A stretch of 64,000 nt of DNA from Winogradskyella schleiferi (GTDB lineage Bacteria > Bacteroidota > Bacteroidia > Flavobacteriales > Flavobacteriaceae), in contig NZ_CP053351.1 in assembly GCF_013394655.1 (NCBI RefSeq), forward strand, positions 310,001 through 374,000. Reading direction: 5' to 3'. Numbering within the stretch: position 1 is the stretch's first letter; each line of letters begins with the position of its first letter. Positions 25,980 to 35,773 of this stretch are shown here, piece after piece. Under the pieces are notes generated by a model that did not search any database, was not told the DNA's origin, and saw only the letters and a list, made by a program, of their open reading frames with translations. The position numbers were made by a program, and so were the translations under genes.

Positions 25980-27236
25980 ATGCAACTATTAGCAACACTC
26001 ACATCACGAAAGATAACACCAGAGCAATTATTTATGCTTAGTGTTTTAGCAGTAAATGGAGGTAATTATCTATACAATCTTATTTTAGGGCGTGTGTTAG
26101 GACCAACAGCATTTGCTGATGCCGCAGTATTAATTACATTTTTATTGGTATTGTCTTTTGTGGCAATGACGTTTCAATTGGTAACGGCAAAGTTTTCAGT
26201 TTTATTTGAAAACAAGGTTTTTCAATGTTTTATTGCTAAGGTTTACAAACAAGCTTTCATTGTCGGACTTATATTAGGCGCATTAATTATTGCATTTGCG
26301 TCGCAATTGCAATCTCTTTTTAATACATCATCTTCAACCATGTTTATCATTTTTGGTTGTGGTGTGCCACTTTACTTTTTAATGAGTGTGAATAGAGGTG
26401 CGTTTCAAGGAAAAAAATCTTATAAGTCATTGTCTATTACGTATCAAGGAGAAATGTTAAGCCGCTTAATTATTACTTTGGGTTTAATACTGTTGTTTAA
26501 TATTCAATCGTCGGCAGTTATCGCTGTAGGTATTGTATTGTCATTTGTATTCGGTCTATTTCCTTTTAAGTTTAAACAAATAAGTTTAAAAAAGTCAATT
26601 CCGTTAGAACGGAATTATAACAAACAGATTAAAAACTTCTTTTTACTGACTGCTTTTTATGAGCTTACTCAAATCATCATTAATAATAGTGACATTTTAT
26701 TAGTAAAGCATTACTTTGAGTCTTACGAAGCAGGTCTGTACGCATCTTTAGCTTTAATAGGTCGAATCGTTTATTTCATCGCCTGGATGTTTGTGATGTT
26801 ATTGCTACCAGCAGTTGTAGAATTAAAGAAAGAAGGAAAAGAAACCGCTTCCGTACTCTTTAAATATGTCGGTTATATTGCGGCCATTTCAATCGTTATT
26901 GTAGTCACCTGTTTATGTTTTCCTGAGTTGATTATAAATATCCTTTTTGGAGAAGCGTATATTGCAATGGCGCCTTTATTATGGAAATATGCGATTGCTA
27001 CATCCATGTTTGCCATCTCAAATATTTTCGCTTATTACTATTTGTCTTTAGATAAATATGTGCCAGTAATTATCTCTGGAGTTTTCGGAATGTTGCAAAT
27101 GGTCTTAGTGATTTTTTATCACGATAGCTTAGAGCAAGTAGTGCACATGCAAATCATAGCGATGGTTTTATTATTAGCCATACAAATAGGCTTTTTTATG
27201 CACGAATCTAAAGTCACTAAAAAAGCGGTAATCTAA
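25980..27236 (+). CDS. Polysaccharide flippase (MOP/Wzx-like)
   Basis: A 418-residue membrane protein with about twelve helices and the MOP-exporter look (NYLYNLILGRVLGPTAFADA near the start, AGLYASLALIGRIVYF in the middle). Such proteins flip lipid-linked sugar repeat units to the periplasm. It lies 30 bp after the STAS gene and 115 bp before the GT4 gene, which has its own operator. The substrate is unknown. Confidence 0.85.
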   Translation: MQLLATLTSRKITPEQLFMLSVLAVNGGNYLYNLILGRVLGPTAFADAAVLITFLLVLSFVAMTFQLVTAKFSVLFENKVFQCFIAKVYKQAFIVGLILGALIIAFASQLQSLFNTSSSTMFIIFGCGVPLYFLMSVNRGAFQGKKSYKSLSITYQGEMLSRLIITLGLILLFNIQSSAVIAVGIVLSFVFGLFPFKFKQISLKKSIPLERNYNKQIKNFFLLTAFYELTQIIINNSDILLVKHYFESYEAGLYASLALIGRIVYFIAWMFVMLLLPAVVELKKEGKETASVLFKYVGYIAAISIVIVVTCLCFPELIINILFGEAYIAMAPLLWKYAIATSMFAISNIFAYYYLSLDKYVPVIISGVFGMLQMVLVIFYHDSLEQVVHMQIIAMVLLLAIQIGFFMHESKVTKKAVI

Positions 27237-27314
27237 AGTAAATTACCACTCATCTACAGTTAAAGTCGTCCTATCGAAACTCTCAAATATCAGCGATTAA
27301 AACGCTCAAATTTG
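27230..27314 (+). promoter_or_regulatory. Phased operator upstream of the GT4 gene
   Basis: Half-sites CATCTACAG (27251) and TATCGAAAC (27272) are 21 bp apart. A possible third, AATCTAAAG (27230), overlaps the flippase stop codon, also at 21 bp. A -7-like CAAATTTG at 27307 lies 35 bp after the second. The third site may be chance because it is also coding sequence. Confidence 0.6.
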
Positions 27315-27351
27315 CACTGTAATTAATAATAAACGATAAAATCTATACCTT

Positions 27352-28572
27352 ATGAAACTAGCAATTGTAACAGCATATCCACCAAGTAAAGTCACCTTAA
27401 ACGAATATGCTTATCATTTAGTAAAGCAATTTATAAAGAACCAAAACGTCACAGAATTAATCTTGTTAACCGACAGAACCGAAGGAACAAAAGATCTTGA
27501 GTTTACAGAAGCGGGTTGCAAGATCACGGTAAAAGAATGTTGGTCCTTTAATAGTTATAATAATATTTTTTCGGTAACCAAAGCGATTAACAAAACACAA
27601 CCAGATTCAGTATTGTTTAACCTACAATTTATGAAGTTTGGTGATAAGAAAATTGCAGCAGCTTTAGGCTTAATGTTACCATTAGTTTGTAAGCTGAAAA
27701 AAATTCCTAACATTGTATTGTTACACAATATACTTGAAGAGGTTGATTTAGGAAGTGCTGGTTTTACATCAAATAAGTTGATGCAGAAAATCTACGGATT
27801 TATCGGTACAAGTTTAACAAAATTAATATTACAGGCCGACACGGTTGCCGTAACTATGCAAAAGTATGTTGATATTTTGGAAGCTAAATATGGTGCGACC
27901 AGTGTAAAGTTAATTCCACATGGCACATTTGAAATACCTGAAGAACCAGACTATAGTTTACCTGATGGTCCTTTACAAATCATGACTTTCGGAAAGTTTG
28001 GAACCTACAAAAAAGTTGAAGGCATGATTGAAGCGGTTGAAATGGTAAGACAATCCACAGGATTAGATTTAGAGGTTGTTATTGCTGGAACAGATAATCC
28101 TAACGTGCCAGGCTATTTAGCACAAGTAGAAGAAGATTACAAGCATGTGCCTCAAGTGCGTTTTACAGGATATGTAGAAGAGGAAGATGTACCAGTAATA
28201 TTTAATGAAAGTGCCGTAGTTGTATTTCCTTATACCTCTACAACAGGAAGTTCTGGAGTGCTGCATCAAGCCGGAAGTTACGGTAAGGCAGTTGTAATGC
28301 CAGACTTAGGAGACTTAGCTTTATTAGTGCAAGATGAAGGTTATAAAGGTGAATTTTTTGAGCCAACAAGTGTAGAAAGTTTAGCAAAAGCTATTGAAGC
28401 TATAGTCATTGATGAGGCTTATAGATTAGAACTTGCTAAAACAAATTATAAGGCTGCAACGGCACATCCAATGTCGCAAATTGCAGAGATGTACATGGAA
28501 ACATTCCAAGACATTATTGATGAGAAGTATGTTGTGAACGCTAATAATAATCCTCAAAAAGTTATTCTTTAG
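27352..28572 (+). CDS. Glycosyltransferase family 4
   Basis: A 406-residue GT-B enzyme. The N-terminal Rossmann half starts MKLAIVTAYPPSKVTLNEY. The C-terminal donor half has QIMTFGKFGTYKKVEGMIEA, VIAGTDN and the FPYTSTTGSSGVLHQAGSYG nucleotide-sugar loop. It adds a hexose from a nucleotide or lipid donor to the growing polysaccharide in the cytoplasm. It ends convergently with the glycosidase gene, with an 11-bp overlap. It is preceded by a phased operator, so it can be induced separately from the flippase. Confidence 0.88.
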   Translation: MKLAIVTAYPPSKVTLNEYAYHLVKQFIKNQNVTELILLTDRTEGTKDLEFTEAGCKITVKECWSFNSYNNIFSVTKAINKTQPDSVLFNLQFMKFGDKKIAAALGLMLPLVCKLKKIPNIVLLHNILEEVDLGSAGFTSNKLMQKIYGFIGTSLTKLILQADTVAVTMQKYVDILEAKYGATSVKLIPHGTFEIPEEPDYSLPDGPLQIMTFGKFGTYKKVEGMIEAVEMVRQSTGLDLEVVIAGTDNPNVPGYLAQVEEDYKHVPQVRFTGYVEEEDVPVIFNESAVVVFPYTSTTGSSGVLHQAGSYGKAVVMPDLGDLALLVQDEGYKGEFFEPTSVESLAKAIEAIVIDEAYRLELAKTNYKAATAHPMSQIAEMYMETFQDIIDEKYVVNANNNPQKVIL

Positions 28573-30079
28573 AAATATAATTGAAAGAAGGTTTATAATT
28601 TCCTTTTTCATCAATAAAACCAAAATGTTTTTGAGCATTTTTTCTCCAAGGAAGTTTCCCAACGACTTCCTCTGGTATTTTGACAAAGTCATATAAGGTC
28701 CAAGACATAAATTGCAAATTATGAGCTGCAATTTGTTCTTGGATTTTTTTGTGGTAATTGGCTTGGTCTTCTTCGGAAGAACCAAAGGGTTTCCAGAAAC
28801 CAGAATAGGAAGACATCCCAAACTCCTGAAGCACCAGAGGTTTGTTCGGGATTTCGATTTTCATAGTTTTAATAGTATTGTCGAGTTTTTCTAAGTCTTC
28901 ATAATAATGAAACGATACAAAATCCACCTTGTCTTTAAGGATAGAAGCACTTTGCGCGTTAGACCAACCAATGGTTACAGGATGGACATTATCTACGGAT
29001 TTTACAAGATCAATCATATAATCTAACCAAGCTATTACAACGTCTTTTTGTCTAGATTCAAAATCTAAGTTGGGTTCGTTTTTAATGTCCCAAGCTAACA
29101 GTGCGTTGTGGTCTTTTAGAGCTTCAACTATAGTTTCTGCGTGACGTTGGTTTAGTGTCCAACTCATTACAGAATAATCACCATAAAAATCGAATAAGGT
29201 TAACACCACTTTTAAATTATGCGCTTCTGCTACATCTAAAGTCTTTTTAAGTTTTTCAAGTTTTATTGGGTTGACGTGTGCTTTCCCGAAATCGTCATAT
29301 TGCACAAATAATCGTACCGAATTTAAACCAGCCTCCTTAATAATTTTAAAGTCTTTAGAAATGGTGTCTGCAGAAAATTCGGCCCCAAACATATCCCAGG
29401 GATTGGCTTGTGGATAATAGTTAATGCCTTTGATATTTAAATTATCAACTGAAATTGGTTCAGTTTTATTGTCATAAATATCTGCTGATTCTTTAACCAA
29501 ATGTCGAATCCGCCAAAAGCCATCTTCTAATAAAAACACAAGTTTATAGCTTGCCATTTCTGTAGTTTCTAAAACCATGCTTTCAGCTTTAAAAACACGT
29601 TTGTATTCCACAACATTCCGATCAGTAATAACGGCCAATTGTCCATCTTCACTGAAGAACTCTAAAGTTGGATTGTGTTTGAGTGTGGTGGCTTCAATGG
29701 TGATATTTTCGGTTTCATTTAATTCAATAAAATCATACAGGTTTTCTCTAGCACTGTCTGTATAGTAATCTTTAATTCCTGCTGTTTGATTGGTCTTGTA
29801 GGCGATTTGTTTTACATACCAAGCATCTAAATAATTGCTTTGCAAAGCATTTAAAGTTTGTTGATCCATTGGTCGTCCCTCATTTTGTAAAGGCTCCCAA
29901 TCAATTTTTGGTAAATACTGTTCTACTTTCTGAATTTCGGTATGCAACATGGTGCTTCGGTCTGCACCTGTATTTAGATAACTAAATAATGCGCTTACAC
30001 CTGCAATGATTAGAGCTACAATCATAATGTATGAGGCTATTAATATGGTACGTAGTATGTTTTTATTAAGACCTACCAT
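28562..30079 (-). CDS. Membrane-anchored glycoside hydrolase (TIM-barrel, GH5/GH2-like) with NTF2-like domain
   Basis: One N-terminal helix (residues 10-33), an NTF2-like region (about 60-190, ending GFWRIRHLVKES), and a glycosidase barrel (200-505). The catalytic pair is visible: Glu335 in DIKNEPN (acid/base) and Glu419 in VLQEFGMSS (nucleophile). It faces the periplasm and would trim or transglycosylate a beta-linked glycan, as processing enzymes do in exopolysaccharide loci. It is last in the three-gene unit read from 34379, overlapping the Ig-like gene by 7 bp. Substrate unknown. Confidence 0.8.
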   Translation of the reverse strand: MVGLNKNILRTILIASYIMIVALIIAGVSALFSYLNTGADRSTMLHTEIQKVEQYLPKIDWEPLQNEGRPMDQQTLNALQSNYLDAWYVKQIAYKTNQTAGIKDYYTDSARENLYDFIELNETENITIEATTLKHNPTLEFFSEDGQLAVITDRNVVEYKRVFKAESMVLETTEMASYKLVFLLEDGFWRIRHLVKESADIYDNKTEPISVDNLNIKGINYYPQANPWDMFGAEFSADTISKDFKIIKEAGLNSVRLFVQYDDFGKAHVNPIKLEKLKKTLDVAEAHNLKVVLTLFDFYGDYSVMSWTLNQRHAETIVEALKDHNALLAWDIKNEPNLDFESRQKDVVIAWLDYMIDLVKSVDNVHPVTIGWSNAQSASILKDKVDFVSFHYYEDLEKLDNTIKTMKIEIPNKPLVLQEFGMSSYSGFWKPFGSSEEDQANYHKKIQEQIAAHNLQFMSWTLYDFVKIPEEVVGKLPWRKNAQKHFGFIDEKGNYKPSFNYISKE

Positions 30080-31290
30080 AGTTCTTTTGATTTAAATTCT
30101 TTTAATAAACCAGCTGTTCCAATGCTGAAATTGTAGATGCCATTATTATAAATAGCAGGTTTTAATTTGAAACTTACATAACCGTTAAATGATGTTTTAG
30201 TTATGGTTTCAATACGTTTTTCGTTGTGATATATATTTAATTTTACCTGCAATCCATCTGGTATCATTTGTTGCATAAAACTTTTTAATGGACCAACGGT
30301 TATGGTACGGTTTTGGTCTGTAAAAGCAACGTCAAATTCTTTGATAACTTGTTTGTAGGTAAGTGAAATACTCTCGCTTTCTGCCATACCATCTACATAG
30401 GCTTTTATGTTCCAATTATCCGCATAATCTGGATGAATCATTTTTGAAGTCGCAATACCATCAATAGTTATACCTGTGGTTTTTAAAATATGACCTTTAG
30501 AATTGGTTATAAAAAACGTTACAAAAGTACCATCGCTAACCACATTATTTTGTTTGTCTTTCAATATTGAAGTGGTAAAAGTTGTGATTTGATTACCATC
30601 TGCATAGTCATGTGGTCGTGTTGCCGAAATTTCAAAATCCGTCGGAATTGCAGGCATCACATTAATGGTAAATTCATTAGAATTGATACCAATACTTTCT
30701 GAAGAAACTAACATACGTCCACTTTCTTTATTAGAATATAGATTTCTATGAGCAATTAAATTCTTCGTGTAAATAGCATTTGTTTCTTCTAAAGCTAAAA
30801 ACTGATGTTTTGCTTTTACCAAAGTATGCGTTGGTACAGGATTGTCTAATGAGTCTGTCGGAATTACAACGAGCATGGTATAATCTGTTCCACCAGCTTC
30901 AATACTTGGTGGCCCAATATACGTTTCTAAAGTCGAGACTTCTGCTTTTGGATTGATGTTGAATTTTCCTGAAATGGATTCAGTTTTACTCAACAATTTC
31001 CAATTGACAACACCTATTTTTTTAGTCATATTTTCAGGAATATGAAATTCTAGTGTGTTATTTTTTAAAGATGAAGAAATCACTGTCGAGCCATAACTAT
31101 TAGAGCAATACAATAAAGGTTGTTTTACTTCAGAAATTGAAAATTTTAAAATAATACTAGTCCCAACTTCAAAATCGGTTTGTGTGGTAAGTAATTCAAT
31201 TTCATTAACCACTTCATTTGGTTGTACAGTAGCAAATGAGGAGAATAAAATCAAACCTATAAGAAACAAATATGTGTGTTTAAGTTGCAT
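30073..31290 (-). CDS. Periplasmic protein with Ig-like domains
   Basis: A 405-residue protein with a signal peptide (cleavage around SFATVQ) and several immunoglobulin-like beta domains. One (about residues 240-325) resembles invasin/Big_1 modules (DYADGNQITTFTTSILKDKQ, VTFFITNSKGHI). No catalytic motif is seen. It is the middle gene of the GT-C-like/Ig/glycosidase unit, sharing base 31290 with the gene upstream and 7 bp with the one downstream. It may guide or bind the polymer in the periplasm. This is inference from context. Confidence 0.6.
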   Translation of the reverse strand: MQLKHTYLFLIGLILFSSFATVQPNEVVNEIELLTTQTDFEVGTSIILKFSISEVKQPLLYCSNSYGSTVISSSLKNNTLEFHIPENMTKKIGVVNWKLLSKTESISGKFNINPKAEVSTLETYIGPPSIEAGGTDYTMLVVIPTDSLDNPVPTHTLVKAKHQFLALEETNAIYTKNLIAHRNLYSNKESGRMLVSSESIGINSNEFTINVMPAIPTDFEISATRPHDYADGNQITTFTTSILKDKQNNVVSDGTFVTFFITNSKGHILKTTGITIDGIATSKMIHPDYADNWNIKAYVDGMAESESISLTYKQVIKEFDVAFTDQNRTITVGPLKSFMQQMIPDGLQVKLNIYHNEKRIETITKTSFNGYVSFKLKPAIYNNGIYNFSIGTAGLLKEFKSKELW

Positions 31291-34200
31291 TAATTCGGAC
31301 TTCCTATATACGTGTTAATTTCTATTTTTATATAACTAAAATCAGGATGCTCAATTTTTTGCAATTGTGCATCGCTATGGTTTTCAATTCTATTAGGGAC
31401 TATTTTATTAGAAATATCTTCATTTGGCAAACCGTTAACAAAAATGTTTTTCATGCTATCATTAATGATATTTACTTTTCCATCCATTAAAATAGTATAT
31501 TCAAAATCTTGTTTTCGTTGTTGTCGTACACCTTCTTTTACAAATAAATGGTCTACCCAAACCATATTTTTGTTATCATCATAATAGGTTAGTAAAAGTT
31601 GAGGGATAGTAATTTCTTGGATGCCGCTGTTAAATAGGTTTCCGGTTATAAGGTTGTCTTTTATGTCAATAGCGCTTAGTACTACGTTTTTATATAAATC
31701 AGAACCAGAAACATTTCCAGCTACTTGTAAGTTGAATTTTGTTGGTTGTTCTTCAAATTCAATGGGTGTAAATTCATCTGGATTAAACGTATCTGGAATG
31801 GAATCTTGCGTTTTGGACCAAGCAATACCTTCAAAATTAATCCGGAAACTACTTGATTCTTTTGGCATTAATTTATGCTTCACGTGATACTTGGCATTGT
31901 AAGTAGCGAGTTCTTTATTGTCGTCATTATATAGTGTTCCTTTTAGAATAACATCTGCAGGAACGTTATCTATGTTTTGTACTTCGCCAATAATAGCATA
32001 ACTCCCATCGTATTGTACCAATTTAGCCGAAACCACTTCTAAAACGGGTTGTTTTAAAATGTCCTCATGGTGTGTTTGCTCAGTAGTAATACGACGTCGC
32101 CCTTGATTAAAATACTTTGTTGCGTTAGCAGAATAGAGTTGGTCTGGTGGTAGGTCGTTATTTAAATCGTCTGGTTGCAAATACCATTTACCTTTAATTT
32201 TTGATAGTGATTTGTAATCAATTTTTTCAATTTTTTCTAAAGGTGTAATCCATTGGCTAGTAACTTTTGCCGACACTGTGCTATCGTTAATGGTTGTTAT
32301 TTCAGTTTCAATAGCATCCATTTTTGCATAACTGCTTAACAAGCCATCGGTTACCGAAATCTCTAACATATATTGCGCAATTGGAATGTTACTATTAGGG
32401 TCGATTAAGCTATGTGCTTTTTCAAATTCTTTAAAATCTAAAGCATCATAATAGGCAATAATAGCATTCTCTGGGCTGCGTTGCGAATCGTTTTTTAGAT
32501 AGAATACATAAATGCCATAAAACACCACGATAGCTAATATTAGGGACCAAACATGTGTGACGCGTAAGACATTTCGATTGAATTTATCGTACGCAACGGA
32601 ATGGTTTAAAAAATCAGGCAAAGGTTTAAAACGGGTCTTTAACATATTTACCCAAACCATTTGAATGTTTAAAACAAAAGCGATTAAAACGGTTAAAAGC
32701 GGTACAATTCCCCAATGTATCTTTAGCCATTTGGCCACATCTTCTTTGGGTAAAATAGAGGATACTGGGGGAATGTTGAGGCGTTCCCAAACCATAATTC
32801 CGTTTTCTAATTGTCGTAAACGTTGCCAACCACAGAAGTAGAGAATTGGGTCGTAAAACTTATCGTTAGAAAATATGTATTTGAGATTGTATTTTTCTGG
32901 TGTGGTTAAAAATTGCTGTAAAGAACCAATACCTGCAACACCTTTAAATTTAGAATTCTCTAAGCGCTCAATTGGGCGCGTTGTTAATTCTGGTAAACGT
33001 CTGGCCGAATGGTAATTTCCATCAACCGTCATGGCATTTGTTTGGGCACTTAACCAAGCCATTTGGTCGCCAAAACCAAGTGTTAAAAATCGCCATTTAT
33101 CATGGTCATCTTGGTTTAGAAAATTCACTATAGGCAACATATTAATTTTTTGTGGTTGTGATGGTCTAAAGTAGTTTAGGCTCATCGTAAATACAACCAT
33201 AAATACTGCTAATCCTGCTAATAATCCACCAATAATTCTGTGGTAAACAGCACCAAATTTAGACTGAATAAATGCCTTTAAATCACCTTCAACAAAACGA
33301 TAGGCAAACTCACCCATTAATGGTATAGATAAAATGGAAGCCCAAAGTGTAAAACGGTCTAAGGTTAAAATGTTAAAAGCCGTTTCGCCTAACATTTTTA
33401 ATGGAATAGGTGTTGTGCCACCAGTTCCTAATATGGTACAAATGGTAACGGATAAACCAAAAAACAAATAGCGTTTGCTGTAATATCTGTAAAAGATATA
33501 GGGTAAAAGGATGAGTAGAATTCCCCAAGGAATTAAAAAGAAGACGAGTCCGGAGGACGTAATTTCCAGAAAATTATCGCGAGAACCGTGCGGAATAGGG
33601 ACTTGGGTAATTGGATTGGCTTTAGAGTTTAGCCAATACGGAAAAATACAGCCTATAATTAAAACAAGAGATAGCATTCCAAAGCTCACTATGCGTTTAA
33701 AAAGCTTTAAAAAAGTGCTAAGAAATATTTTGAATGTCACTTCCTTCATGGAGTTGACTTGAACTCTAGAAACATCCATAATGACCATGCCTATTAAAGG
33801 AAAGATAAAAAATACCATACCGAAAATAGGGGTCACATGATGCGATGTAACGGTAACCGCAATAAGAGATAAACTTGTTGCCAAATACCATTTCTTACCT
33901 GTTTTTAACCACAAATAAATTTCGGGTAAAGCATGCATTAAAACAGAAACACCAACAATACTTGGTAATTGCCCAAAAATATGAAGGGTTTCAACAAAGG
34001 AGGAAGAGAACACAGCTAATAAAGACGCGTAACCAGCAACAGTTTTATTACCTGTCATCAATAATGAAAAGCGATAGGTTCCTGTAATAAATAGGACAAT
34101 AGCAATAAGCGCAACACTGAACATCCCAAATTTCAAACCGCCAATCATAGAGAGTAGCCCTATGGATTGATGCACTAGAGGTGGATAACTCTGTACGGTA

Positions 34201-34379
34201 AAACCCGTGTACCACTCATAGTTCCATGGTTCAAACCAACTATTGGCATAATGGTCTGCAAAGAACAAATGGATTAAGGCATCATAAGTAGATTCTAAAG
34301 TAAAGAATATAGAACTACCGTGAAACGCTAATCCTAAAAGAAGCGCAGCGATTAAGTATTTGTTTGAGGTTTCCTTCAT
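31290..34379 (-). CDS. Large membrane protein, PTPS-related/GT-C-like glycosyltransferase
   Basis: A 1029-residue protein. The N-terminal half (about 1-600) has 11-13 helices and an early luminal motif STYDALIHLFFADHYANSWF, whose D...H spacing matches the first loop of GT-C enzymes and of the PTPS-related membrane family. The C-terminal 400 residues are periplasmic: an NTF2-like part (NAIIAYYDALDFKEFEKAH) and beta-rich modules. It could transfer or polymerise sugars from lipid donors outside the inner membrane. It heads the minus-strand operon and lies back-to-back with the receiver-GT2 gene, across a shared operator. Confidence 0.65.
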   Translation of the reverse strand: MKETSNKYLIAALLLGLAFHGSSIFFTLESTYDALIHLFFADHYANSWFEPWNYEWYTGFTVQSYPPLVHQSIGLLSMIGGLKFGMFSVALIAIVLFITGTYRFSLLMTGNKTVAGYASLLAVFSSSFVETLHIFGQLPSIVGVSVLMHALPEIYLWLKTGKKWYLATSLSLIAVTVTSHHVTPIFGMVFFIFPLIGMVIMDVSRVQVNSMKEVTFKIFLSTFLKLFKRIVSFGMLSLVLIIGCIFPYWLNSKANPITQVPIPHGSRDNFLEITSSGLVFFLIPWGILLILLPYIFYRYYSKRYLFFGLSVTICTILGTGGTTPIPLKMLGETAFNILTLDRFTLWASILSIPLMGEFAYRFVEGDLKAFIQSKFGAVYHRIIGGLLAGLAVFMVVFTMSLNYFRPSQPQKINMLPIVNFLNQDDHDKWRFLTLGFGDQMAWLSAQTNAMTVDGNYHSARRLPELTTRPIERLENSKFKGVAGIGSLQQFLTTPEKYNLKYIFSNDKFYDPILYFCGWQRLRQLENGIMVWERLNIPPVSSILPKEDVAKWLKIHWGIVPLLTVLIAFVLNIQMVWVNMLKTRFKPLPDFLNHSVAYDKFNRNVLRVTHVWSLILAIVVFYGIYVFYLKNDSQRSPENAIIAYYDALDFKEFEKAHSLIDPNSNIPIAQYMLEISVTDGLLSSYAKMDAIETEITTINDSTVSAKVTSQWITPLEKIEKIDYKSLSKIKGKWYLQPDDLNNDLPPDQLYSANATKYFNQGRRRITTEQTHHEDILKQPVLEVVSAKLVQYDGSYAIIGEVQNIDNVPADVILKGTLYNDDNKELATYNAKYHVKHKLMPKESSSFRINFEGIAWSKTQDSIPDTFNPDEFTPIEFEEQPTKFNLQVAGNVSGSDLYKNVVLSAIDIKDNLITGNLFNSGIQEITIPQLLLTYYDDNKNMVWVDHLFVKEGVRQQRKQDFEYTILMDGKVNIINDSMKNIFVNGLPNEDISNKIVPNRIENHSDAQLQKIEHPDFSYIKIEINTYIGSPN

Positions 34380-34442
34380 TGAAAGCCAAGGCTATAACGA
34401 TTTGTCAAAGATATATAATTTAAACAGTGGTTCATTTTTTAA

Positions 34443-34529
34443 TTATCTATAGTAATCTACCATTCGTCTACACTAAGTATGAGCTTCAGCTAAATTTGAA
34501 TTTTACAAGCGTCTGATCAAGTAATTTTG
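34443..34529 (+). promoter_or_regulatory. Phased operator and promoter of the receiver-GT2 gene, divergent region
   Basis: Half-sites TATCTATAG (34444), CGTCTACAC (34465) and CAGCTAAAT (34487) are 21 and 22 bp apart. A perfect -7 box TAATTTTG (34522) is 35 bp after the third. A second -7-like TAAATTTG at 34491 overlaps the third half-site. On the minus strand a -7 box (34413-34406) serves the GT-C-like gene. Confidence 0.65.
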
Positions 34530-34561
34530 ACCTGTAATTAAAAAACAAAATATCATTTATT

Positions 34562-35746
34562 ATGAAAGTATTAGCCATAGACGATCAGCAATTAGTTTTA
34601 CTTCCGTTAGAAAAAAGGTTATTAGAATTGGGATACGAAGTAGAAATAGAAACCAATGCTTCTAAGGGATTAGAACTATATGATACGTTTAATCCAGATT
34701 TAGTAATTGTTGATATAAACATGCCTGGAGTTTCAGGATTAGATGTAGTAAAATATATAAGAAACACAAAAAATGCTGATACACCGATAATGATATTATC
34801 AGGAAATACACAAGATGACACCATCACTCAGGCATTTGAACTTGGTATTGATGATTACATGAAAAAGCCATTAAGCTTAAATGAAATTAGCGCACGTGTA
34901 AAGCGATTAATAGGTACGCCAGCAACGCAGAATGTAATTACAAAGAGTAATGTAATGATACAAGAACGTTGTGTTGGTGTTGTAATTCCTTGCTATAATG
35001 AAGAGGAACGTTTATTAAGTGATGAGTTTTTGAGCTATATCGATAAGAATTCTGGCTATCATTTATGTTTTGTGAATGATGGAAGTAAGGATAAAACTTT
35101 AGAAGTTTTAAAGAACTTACAAAAAGGAAGAGAAGATTTTATTACAGTTTACGATTGTGAGAAAAATGGAGGAAAAGCTGAAGCTGTCCGTTTAGGAATG
35201 TTGCATATGGCAGAAAAAGAGGATTTAGATTACATCGGTTTTTTAGATGCCGATTTATCTACAGACTTAGCAGATTTTGATGACTTGGTAAAAACGATTG
35301 AAACCTCAGAATTCAAAATTGTAAGTGGATCTCGAATCTCGAGAATGGGAGCCAATATCACTAAAGAATCCGCAAGGAAGATTATCAGTTTAACGATCAA
35401 CTTCATTATCAGAAAGATCTTAAAAATGGATTTCAAGGACACACAATGTGGTGCTAAAATCTTTCATAAAGATGTTATCAATATAGCATTTGGAGAAAAG
35501 TTTGTAACTCAGTGGATTTTTGATGTAGAAATCTTTAAAAGAATGAGTATCCATTTCGGATTAAAAAAAGCAAAAGGAATGCTTTGTGAGCAACCCTTAA
35601 AACGATGGATTCATGCTGACGGATCTAAATTATCTATGAAGGATTCAGTAAAAATTGTTTTTCAGCTAGGACAAATAGCTTGGGTTTACGGCGGAAAAAA
35701 ACAAAATAAAAGAGTAGCATTTCCAAATAACTTAAAAGTAGCCTAA
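34562..35746 (+). CDS. Response-regulator receiver fused to a GT2 glycosyltransferase
   Basis: A 394-residue fusion. Receiver 1-120 has all residues for phosphorylation: Asp7/Asp8, Asp51 (IVDINMPG), Ser80, Lys102-Pro. Residues 137-394 are a GT-A enzyme of the dolichyl-phosphate mannosyl/glucosyl-transferase type: VIPCYNEEER, FVNDGSKDKT, the metal-binding DAD at 229-231, and DTQCGAKIF. It likely makes a polyprenyl-phosphate-linked sugar for periplasmic GT-C enzymes, with activity gated by phosphorylation. Its back-to-back GT-C-like neighbour is a natural user. Enzyme-output receivers of this type are rare. The kinase is unknown, but the NO-sensor kinases are candidates. Confidence 0.9.
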   Translation: MKVLAIDDQQLVLLPLEKRLLELGYEVEIETNASKGLELYDTFNPDLVIVDINMPGVSGLDVVKYIRNTKNADTPIMILSGNTQDDTITQAFELGIDDYMKKPLSLNEISARVKRLIGTPATQNVITKSNVMIQERCVGVVIPCYNEEERLLSDEFLSYIDKNSGYHLCFVNDGSKDKTLEVLKNLQKGREDFITVYDCEKNGGKAEAVRLGMLHMAEKEDLDYIGFLDADLSTDLADFDDLVKTIETSEFKIVSGSRISRMGANITKESARKIISLTINFIIRKILKMDFKDTQCGAKIFHKDVINIAFGEKFVTQWIFDVEIFKRMSIHFGLKKAKGMLCEQPLKRWIHADGSKLSMKDSVKIVFQLGQIAWVYGGKKQNKRVAFPNNLKVA

Positions 35747-35773
35747 TTACGGTCTTTGCCAAATCCTTAAAAT

